A stretch of 64,000 bases of DNA from Bombardia bombarda (lineage: Eukaryota; Ascomycota; Sordariomycetes; Sordariales; Lasiosphaeriaceae): NCBI GenBank assembly GCA_030512295.1, contig JAULSR010000004.1, positions 2,542,001 through 2,606,000 on the forward strand. The letters run 5' to 3'. A model generated the notes under the pieces. It ran no database searches. It was not told the DNA's origin and saw nothing but the letters and a program-made list of their open reading frames with translations. Numbering within the stretch: the first letter of the stretch is position 1; the number at the start of each line of letters is the position of its first letter. Both the position numbers and the translations under genes were made by a program. This document shows positions 56,514 to 64,000 of the stretch, piece by piece.

Positions 56514-58457
56514 CTATACATCCCCAAGTATATCCACCGCCGCTTTCTCGGCAACCAAATACGTGCTCACCGCCGTAAACGTCCCCGGTATCTTCGGATA
56601 CACACTCGCATCCACCACTCTCAACCCCTGTGTTCCCCTGACCCTGAACTTACTATCCAGCACCGCCATCTTATCCCCATCCGGCCCGATCGCACACGTG
56701 CAACTCGCGTGATGACCCCACGCACCATCCTTGACATATTGCTTGACCTCTTCCTCGGCCTGCACCTCTGCCCCCGGTAGTACCTCGTTTGTCTTGAACA
56801 CCTGACGGGCAAGTGCTTCCCTACCCAACTGTACCCCCTCATACAAGGCCTGCAGGTCCTTTTCTGAATCGCCTGTGCCGGTCTCGAAGTAGTTATAGAC
56901 AATGTTGGGCACGTCGAGCGGGTCAGCGGAGCGGAGCATCACAGAGCCAGCGGTGTTGCGCGGATGTGCTTTCAGGATGGCCCAGGACCACCAGTCGTAG
57001 TTATTCGGCGGGCCGACGATCTCTCTGGAATATCCCGGGTAGTACCCCCGAAAGTTGACAGGGCCGCCGAAGACGAAGGTGTCGTAATCGCCGTTGGTGG
57101 TCGACGTGGAGGGGTAGAGCATCGCTGCTACGAAGCCGTCTGAGGCGTATGTGCCCTTGTCAAGACCCAGGATGGAGTGCTGCCATTGCTCAAAACAGGC
57201 ATCTGGAGCCTCTGGGTAGGAGAATGAGCAGCCATTGAAGGCGAGCCAATTCATGGGAACCTTCGCCTGGACAGAGGTTTCATAGTGGTCTTGGAGGTTG
57301 GCGCCAACGCCGGGGAGGTCGACGAGCAGGGGGATCTCGTGTCGGGCGAGCTCAGCGGCTGGGCCGATGCCTGAGAGCTTGAGGAGCTGAGGAGAGTTGT
57401 AGGTGCCTCCCGAGACGATGACTTCGCGAGTGGCGGAGGCGGAGCCGGGGGTGCTTTTGTTGGAGGAAGCAGAAAGAGGGCTGGCGCGGTAGAGACGCGC
57501 GCCGTCGAGAAAGGCAACGCCGGTTGCGCGAGGCGGGGAGACGGTTGTGTCGAACAGGACCTTGGTGACGTGACAGTTAAGCCGCACGTCGAGGGGGTAC
57601 TTTTTGCTCCCATTAGCATTGACGGCGTCGCGGACCGAGACAATGAAGTCACGGCTGCCGGTGCGGACAGCGTTGTTGGTGCTGATGGGCACCTGGTAGT
57701 AGGCGGCCTTCTTGTCGCGCAAAGGGGTATCGGCATTGAGATCGCCGGCAAGGAAGGTGGTAACGTTGAGGACCTGGTTAGTGAGGTTGCCGAGGGCAAA
57801 GGCACCCCCTGTCACAAGAGAGAGGAACTGCGGGTCTTCGAGAGGGATGGTCAAAGGAGCAAGCTCGGTCGTGAGCCAGCCATTTGTGCCGTGGCCGATG
57901 GGCAAGCCCGTGCTGTACTGCTTCTTCTCAAGGGTGACAAAGTGGTTGCGCATGTTATCAGGCGACCACGAGTCGTCGCCTGTCAGATTGGCGATGTACT
58001 GGAAGTCGGACCGGTGAGGGTAGACAGCGATGAGGGCGTTGTGTGCGGTGCATCCGCCCAGCGTGCCTGCGCGAGGATACAGAACGCCCTTCATCTTGGA
58101 GCCGGGAGGAGGAGACAGTCCAGTGTAGATGCCGCCACCGGGGGTGTCATAGCTCGTCTTCCAGTCGCGAGCTTGTCGTTCGTCGTCAGCATAGTGGCGG
58201 ACGAAAAAGTCCCACGCCAAGTTAGGGTCCTCAGTTGCCCTGTTGTTGTAGGCGGGGACAGAGTAGTTGAAGTTCAAGCCCTGGTCATCTCCGGCCTCAA
58301 TAAGGAGTGTCTTGTGTCCGGCCATTGCCAGACGGGCGGCAAGAGGACCTCCGCCAGCGCCAGAGCCCACCACGATGTATTCATAGTCCGTGAGGCTGAC
58401 GCATTTTCCGACTGTGGCGCAGGCTGTCGCGATGGCTAATAGTCTAGAAAGGAACAT
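56514..58457 (-). CDS. Secreted GMC-family FAD oxidoreductase
   Basis: Single-exon 647-aa enzyme of the glucose-methanol-choline family (CAZy AA3-like), which oxidises alcohols or sugars and passes electrons to O2 or quinones; exact substrate unknown. Start chosen at ATG 58457 (MFLSRLLAIATACATVGKCVS), which gives a good signal peptide; the frame also opens with GTG at 58484. FAD-binding VVGSGAGGGPLAARLAMAG lies directly after the signal. The GMC signatures follow: YPRAGTLGGCTAHNALI, and SGGTYNSPQLLKLSGIGP. The catalytic base region is WGHHASCTCAIG. At the C-terminus PKIPGTFTAVSTYLVAEKAA replaces the usual Asn/His-Pro with Phe, a feature of one fungal GMC subfamily. Several N-glycosylation sites are present (NLT, NVT, NYS). 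Confidence 0.94.
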   Translation of the reverse strand: MFLSRLLAIATACATVGKCVSLTDYEYIVVGSGAGGGPLAARLAMAGHKTLLIEAGDDQGLNFNYSVPAYNNRATEDPNLAWDFFVRHYADDERQARDWKTSYDTPGGGIYTGLSPPPGSKMKGVLYPRAGTLGGCTAHNALIAVYPHRSDFQYIANLTGDDSWSPDNMRNHFVTLEKKQYSTGLPIGHGTNGWLTTELAPLTIPLEDPQFLSLVTGGAFALGNLTNQVLNVTTFLAGDLNADTPLRDKKAAYYQVPISTNNAVRTGSRDFIVSVRDAVNANGSKKYPLDVRLNCHVTKVLFDTTVSPPRATGVAFLDGARLYRASPLSASSNKSTPGSASATREVIVSGGTYNSPQLLKLSGIGPAAELARHEIPLLVDLPGVGANLQDHYETSVQAKVPMNWLAFNGCSFSYPEAPDACFEQWQHSILGLDKGTYASDGFVAAMLYPSTSTTNGDYDTFVFGGPVNFRGYYPGYSREIVGPPNNYDWWSWAILKAHPRNTAGSVMLRSADPLDVPNIVYNYFETGTGDSEKDLQALYEGVQLGREALARQVFKTNEVLPGAEVQAEEEVKQYVKDGAWGHHASCTCAIGPDGDKMAVLDSKFRVRGTQGLRVVDASVYPKIPGTFTAVSTYLVAEKAAVDILGDV

Positions 58458-61068
58458 AATGGAGGAACGGCTCTGTGTTGCCACTCTTGCTGGTTAGGGG
58501 AAATGGTGACATCTTTTCCGACTGAAGCGGCCGAGCAAGTCGTCGACTTATACCTTGAGGAGGCGGCTCCTCTCGCTGATCGTCATTATTGCGAAATCGT
58601 TACAGACCTCCCCTATTTCACCAACGTTATTGGCTGTATTGGGTCCAAAACCCACAAAATGCAGGTGCTTGCAGCATCGTGTCCCCACAACTCATAGAAC
58701 CTATGCTTCAAAGCCAGCGGATGAGGTAACCGCCGACTTGATCCAAGCCCAGGACCAACGCTCCGCGCGAAGATTTGGCAGTTCATCTACGCGTCATGCA
58801 TGCTCTCCTGTTGATCTAGGTACGGGGTATTTTCCGGTAGCTGGGTGGTTTGTGTCGATGGGTAATCGGCCGCTAAAATGCTAACGTCAGCGCGGCCTTC
58901 TGTCTCGGTCTTAGCTTGGCGATCTGCAAACTTTGGGACGCGGAGATTGTTCCAGATGTGGTCGATTGCGGTGAAAATCCGGGGTACACCAGAGTCGGCG
59001 AGTAAGGCAATTGGTCCTGTTGCAATGGTCACGCTATCGCAAGACAAGACTGACGACATTGCCCGACTGACTGAGACTGCGATGACTCAAAGACATGGAC
59101 TCGATGTGAATATGTCTCTGAAAATGTCCTTTGTTTCGAGCTCCAGCGTGGATCTCTCCCTCTTCAAGCGCCTTTTGTGGTGTCATGAGTCATTGCGTTC
59201 CCAATAATGCTTTGTCAGCTAGAACAATGAAGCTGCTATACATAGTCAGGTTAATGGTATTGCGTTACAGGACTCGCCCAGTTATACAAGAGAACATATT
59301 TGTTATGATTCCAGGTGGGCTATCATCGGTGTGGCGACCAGCAAAACCCTGTGTCCTATTTTGCATCCGAAGTCTTCAATCTTGGCATCGTAACCGCGAC
59401 ATTTTGGAAAGACTGGTATGCCGCGGCGTGTATAATAGTGATGCGTCGCCAGGCGATAATCTCGTCCTAAATACCAGGTCGGGCGTCCAGGTCGTGTCAT
59501 GCCGTGGCTGTTTTCCAGCCTATACGTGAGGATTCACCAGTGAGTCAGAATATAAACCGATTTCGTTCTTGATTGTCGGCATTTGAGGCAATCCTGGATG
59601 GAGGGCGAGAGACAGAGAGCATGAGGACAGGAGGGGGCGCATTTCTTCTAAAGCAGGGACAACAGGCGAGCTGCTGTCAAAAACTGCTTTGAAAACCAAA
59701 TTTTCCAGCGAAAGACTTCGGGGCTTTTGAGCTTGGTCAAATGTAGGCAGGACTTTAGTCGTAGCTCGAAATTGTGCAACAGCCCGGTGAACAAAAGAGG
59801 CAGGCACGCAGGAGCCGGTTAGTGAGGGCAGCTTTAGGGCTTGTCCTTCCGTACCTCCAGGTACACAAAACCAAAGCCTTCCACGGCAAGGCATCTCTTG
59901 TAGTTATCAGCCAAAACAGCGATGAACAAAATGCCACAACCACAGCCCAAAAGTTTTGAAGAAATCGCACAAATATAATATTTTTATTTCGGTACATATT
60001 CTTCTACATGACCCGTCGTCTCATCCTACTTATTCTACGTATTCCTAAAGTTGCAAAAGCCACGTTTGTTTTGAGATTTGTACGCTGATGGCCAAATTGT
60101 AAGTCGCGGCAAGCGCGATCCTACCCGAGTCCCTCATGTGCTGGTGTCGAATGACGATGCTTAATTCTGCTGTGGCGGTCACAAAACTAGGCAACAAGTT
60201 CGGCAAAAGCCTCAGCTTTACCACCGAACGGCGAGCAGTTGGTCATCGTACTCGCGCTGGCAGGTGTGTTATTAGACGAGTTTCCCCCGGAAATTTAAGG
60301 TGAAGAAAATAAGCTCCACTAACAGCGAGCCCTGTCATAGTACCTACTTGCTGGTTTGAAGCAGATGGCGGCAGGCGGAAGGTGCGAACTGGCAATGGTC
60401 TGGGTGTGGGAGTTTCCAGACTCCAAATTGCTCCATGCTGTGAGTGTGTTGGGGATTCTTGGCTCTTGTACTCCAATCGACGCATACCTAGGTAGTCGCT
60501 CTTCACCAGGCTCGCAGTGTCATCTTCAGTCTTATGGTGTCGTTGCAGCATGCCAGTGATGGGTCTGACCCATTGATATGATGTATTTCGCCCTGTTCGT
60601 CTGATCTCAAGTGACCAATTGAAGGAAGGCACAACCCACGAACCCAAAAGGAGGGGAAGAATCTGTACCATAGCTTTTGGCCTTCGGCTGCCCATTCGGG
60701 CTTTTCTATTTTTTTCATGCAAGCCCATCAACACCGTTTTACCAATGCACCGTCCGAGAGGCCCAGATTAACATTCTTTGAGTTGACCAATACCGATTCG
60801 AGGCGCAAATCTGACTTCTCAACGCAACGGGGACTAGGCATAAAATGATGCCTGCGGACCAACCCAGCCTGACCGTTTCGTTTGCTCTGCTTCCTCATCA
60901 CCACCACACCCACATCTCTACCTCTAACCTACCACATCTATCGTAAACAGGATATCTTTTCAATATCATCAACCCTACACCATCATTTTTCCTGATATCT
61001 TGTCGCAGCTGCTACTTTCCACACACGTGGAAGCAAGCGAGCAACCTTCTTCCGCCAAATCCTTCCAG
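58458..61068. other. Long intergenic region, no convincing gene
   Basis: 2.6 kb with ORFs up to 163 codons (60243-60734 minus) but none with motifs. CA/TC-rich sequence at 60890-61020 is the probable promoter and leader of the next gene. Confidence 0.45.
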
Positions 61069-62075
61069 ATGAGCACCAGCAACAGCCGCGACGGCTCGCA
61101 GAGCCCTAATCCTTCCACCCCTACCGCGAGCGGCTGTTCCAAATCTCCCAGTACAGCCGGCAAGAGCGATAGACAGCACGAGACCACTCCCATCGCCCTC
61201 GACTCCACCGGATCGACTGCAAACGCTGCTCAGAACGACTGTCGACCTGAGAACAACAGTCCAGCCGAGAACAACACGAGACCCCCGAACATCTGGAGCC
61301 GAGCCCGGAGCATCTGGATCTCAAGAGGATCGGGCAACGTTGTCACCCAGCGTGGATCAGGTAACTATTGTAGTATAGACGGGAAGGAAAATGTTACCAC
61401 ACAAGAAGGCGAAGGTAACAAGAGCGTCACGATCGGCGAGGGCAACTTCACCTCGCAGGTCTCGTTCAACACCGATGACTCGAAGAAGATGGTTGAGATT
61501 TTGGAGGAATACTACCGCCAAACCGGCCACCCCTCACTGTACGATTACAACACAGATTAGTTCTTCAGGTCCACCAGCTAACTCATCCAGCCAACACAGG
61601 CAGCAATGAACCCCCCGAGCCGCGCCTAGTTGCCACTTCCGACACCGGCAACGAGATCTGGGAGGTCCCGCTCATGCTCGACCTCGGACCCCCGACCCGC
61701 CGTCCCCCTCTGGCGGTTCGACCCCGTCCCGCTTCCTCGTCCTTCCTTCTCCCACCCACCACATACGACCCTAATTCGCCGACTGCTCTCGTACCCCGTC
61801 GTTCAGCGACGACATCGGCGATGACGTCAAACTCGAGGTTCCGCCAGCGACTGCCAACCACCTTTGAGGACTCGTCCGCCAAGGATGAGGGTGACGCCTC
61901 CAGAAGCCAGGACCCAAGATCTCCTTCCACCCCTGAACCTCCCAATGCTTTCTACTCCAACATCAGCTCCAGAACTCTCAATCTTCTCAGCGGTACTGGA
62001 CAGCGAGCGAAGGAAATCAGAGAGGCATCGTTGTCTCCCACCACTCCCGCACGGTTCAAGAGCGTGAAGGAGTAG
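61069..62075 (+). CDS. GxGN-repeat protein, possible amyloid-signalling type
   Basis: From ATG 61069 (the frame opens with TTG at 61000) the first ORF gives 163 aa to a TAG at 61558. The N-terminal 80 residues are Ser/Asn/Thr-rich and disordered. Residues 86-133 are five imperfect units of about 9 residues: GSGNVVTQ, GSGNYCSID, GKENVTTQE, GEGNKSVTI, GEGNFTSQVSF. Such alternating Gly-x-Gly-Asn arrays ending in a hydrophobic SF resemble the sigma-type amyloid motifs at the ends of fungal NLR-like (STAND) proteins and their effectors. A helical tail (KKMVEILEEYYRQTGH) follows. The frame reopens as EPPEPRLVATSDTGNEIWEV to 62075; joining through a 44-nt intron (61560-61603, weak GTTCTT donor, GCTAAC branch) is possible. 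Otherwise the gene ends at 61560. Confidence 0.55.
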
Positions 62076-62610
62076 ATAGTGAATATATAGGTTGAACGCA
62101 CGCCCGCTGGCATGTTATAGGAAAGACAAGATCTACGGGGTTTGCTACAACACAACACAGGCACAAACGCTGATAGGGAAGGATGGGGAACACGGAGCGG
62201 CCGCTGGTTAATGGGAGACAAGAGAAGATACCATGCATTGCGTTTTGGTGTGGCCTAGACTCAGGAGATATTTCTTTACGGCGCGTTATTTTGTATAACT
62301 ATTTGCTCATCATCATTACTACCTCCGCTGCGAGCTTATTACCAGTACATACTGCATATCGTAGCAAGATTACTCTGGTCTCTTCAGATATCTCTCGCGT
62401 TGTTATCCGCGGCGAGCAAGACAGAATATCAAATGCCTGACTGTACGAAGTAGTTTGGCCTGCATTCACGACATTCCATACCTTTGATACGTGGATTCAT
62501 GTATCGTTCCCCCATTATCTCAGTTTTAGCACACTACACCACTGGCACGCTGTGACCAACCATCCATCCAGCCCATCATTACTCGGATACCCCACCCAAC
62601 CCGACTCAGC
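62076..62610. other. 3' flanks of convergent genes
   Basis: No gene seen between the GxGN-repeat gene and the phospholipase gene. Confidence 0.5.
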
Positions 62611-64000
62611 CTAGTATTCCACCGGGTTCGGCAAGTTCGCAATCACATTCGTCCTCGGCGTATCCAGAATGAGGTGCTCAAACGTCGAGCTCCACGAGAC
62701 ACGCGGCGTCAGGGGAGTCAGATTCCACAACTCGGAGAGGAAGTTGAGGATGCTCGTGTGGGTGTACTTCTTATCGTTAGTATTCTATCTTGTTTTACTA
62801 CCCTCTAACAACGTGAAAAGAACGCATGTGGCAGAACACTCACAGTATTCCCATTATTACTCCCCACCCCCTCAACCGCACCACTCGCCACCCACGGCGA
62901 GATGAGGAACGTCGGCACGCGCACGCCGAGCCGGTCAAACTTGAAGGTGATGGGATTGCCGTCCGGCGCCGTCTCGGTGTATGTGATGCTGTCACCCGCA
63001 GGGACGCCGACTGTGTAATGGTCAGAATGAAGATGATCATGAGCAGGGGGAAGGGGACGGGTGCCTACCAGGGGCGGCACATGGTCCGCAAACCCGCCAT
63101 GCTCGTCAAATGTCAGGATGAACAAGGTATTGTTCCACTGCGGCGAGCTGCGCAGGGCCTGGTAGATGCCCTTAACGAATTTCTCGCCGTTGCTGATGGA
63201 CGAGGCGGGGTGGAAGGACTGGTAGCTGCAGCATTCGGGGTTGATGTAGGTGAATTGTGGCAGTTTGCCAGCCGCGGCGTCAGTGTAGAATTGATTGAGA
63301 CCCTGGAAAAAGTCAGATGTGTCCTGTTCCTGTCTGGAGCCATGGTAGGTTGGTTACCTTGACATTGGTGGTGCTCGCACCGCTGCTCTTAGTCCAGGCG
63401 TAGAAGTCGGCGTCGGGGTTGAAGCCCAATCTGGTGGGGAATCAGCATGTGTCAAGATAGTAAGCACCTACCTGGGCTGGTATCTTTTGAGGGCACAGGA
63501 CCGTGGAGATGAAGCACTCACCCCGCCCCAGTGGTACTATTCTGATAATTAATCCAAGTAATGTTATTCTCGCTCAGCTGCTGAAAAATGCTCTTCTGCG
63601 TCAGCCCGTACACGCCAAAGGCAGCATCATTCTTGCCATGGCCGGCACTCGTGCCAGAGGTAAGATAGGCGCGGTTGGGGTTGGTTGGGCCCGGCACGGC
63701 GGCGAACCACTGGCTGAAGGAGACAAAGTTCTCGGCGAGCGAGTTCATGACTGGGATGTGCGCAGGCGTGTAGTAGTCGATGACCTCGTGTAGTTTGGAT
63801 GACGTCGTGGTCTTGTAAGCGATGGCGTGCTCGTAGACGAAACCATTCATTGTCTGGTACTTGCCCGGGGTGGTGGGATATTTGGCGACGAGAGTCTCGT
63901 TGGGGTGGAAGGTGCCAAAGACTTTGAAGTGTTAGGGCGAGCAGGACGAGATGGAGTGGATGATGCCGAACATACGCTGCATGTTCACACCACTGATGCT
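62611..64000 (-). CDS. Phosphoesterase family protein (phospholipase C / acid phosphatase type), 5' end off right edge
   Basis: C-terminal part of a phosphoesterase-family enzyme related to phosphatidylcholine-hydrolysing phospholipase C and AcpA-type acid phosphatase; probably secreted. Exons seen from the right: 63976-64000, 63522-63921, 63358-63430, 63069-63302, 62844-63010 and 62611-62769. Introns have GTATGT, GTGAGT, GTAACC, GTAGGC and GTGAGT donors. Motifs in order: SGVNMQR; FGTFHPNETLV; MNGFVYEHAIAY; HIPVMNSLAENFVSFSQWFAAVPGPT with NRAYLTSGTSAGHG, the typical active-site region; FILTFDEHGGFADHVPP, the metal-binding Asp-Glu-His block; and RVPTFLISPW. The C-terminus is KYTHTSILNFLSELWNLTPLT...VEY, stop at 62611-62613. 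The N-terminus with the first Asn/Asp-Asn motif lies outside the window. Confidence 0.92.

Noticed and set aside
57570..58439. 289-codon plus ORF
   Set aside because: Antisense to the GMC oxidoreductase.
60243..60734. 163-codon minus ORF
   Set aside because: No motif, no splice signals and no similarity recognised; probably chance.
1..64000. CRISPR arrays, bacterial operons or ribosome binding sites
   Set aside because: Spliceosomal introns and fungal protein families throughout; tandem repeats present have no unique spacers.

Overview
The window is nuclear DNA of a filamentous ascomycete (Pezizomycotina, most likely a Sordariomycete). The reasons are short introns of about 50-140 nt with GTRNGT donors and CTRAY branch sites, a HET-domain gene, a 2EXR-type gene, fungal P450, SDR and GMC enzymes, the P5A ATPase SPF1, and a tRNA-Arg(CCT) with a small intron. 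Several calls need splicing, so exon joins are given in the evidence. No rRNA, CRISPR array, complete transposon or virus was seen.

Layout. 1-2931: 5' part of SPF1 (minus). 4170-7794: three tandem, same-strand paralogues of an unrecognised Cys/Trp repeat family, each starting with a 7-10 nt first exon; the third carries an in-frame amber codon. 9349-11321: large disordered protein (minus). 11.3-15.2 kb: no convincing gene. 15232-15317: tRNA-Arg. 16158-19298: convergent pair of a frameshifted SDR and an intact six-exon P450. 19908-21650: HET-domain gene. 22414-22901: small NIF3-like protein. 24774-27074: coiled-coil protein. 29712-31459: proline-rich protein.

32.4-33.7 kb: relics of another P450 and another SDR. 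34311-34685 and 35452-36031: small Cys-rich and small basic proteins. 38391-38820: collagen-like (Gly-Lys-Asp)n ORF. 39355-41464: hypothetical protein. 44014-49016: very large disordered protein with an AT-hook and two C-terminal Myb/SANT-like segments. 49706-50155: 2EXR-type protein. 50.3-52.7 kb: duplicated unit with two Cys-rich-tailed genes. 53308-53949: small membrane protein. 55163-55744: RING-like protein. 56514-58457: secreted GMC oxidoreductase. 61069-62075: protein with GxGN repeats that resemble fungal prion-forming amyloid motifs. 62611-64000: phospholipase C/phosphatase family gene running off the right edge.

How it fits together. Housekeeping genes (SPF1, tRNA, NIF3-like) alternate with fast-evolving accessory genes. 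The SDR/P450 pair and the decayed SDR/P450 relics suggest past secondary-metabolism loci, but no backbone synthase is present. The most unusual content is the Cys/Trp repeat cluster (4.1-7.8 kb), the GxGN-repeat protein (61 kb), the Gly-X-Y repeat ORF (38.4 kb) and the Cys-tailed pair (51-52.7 kb).
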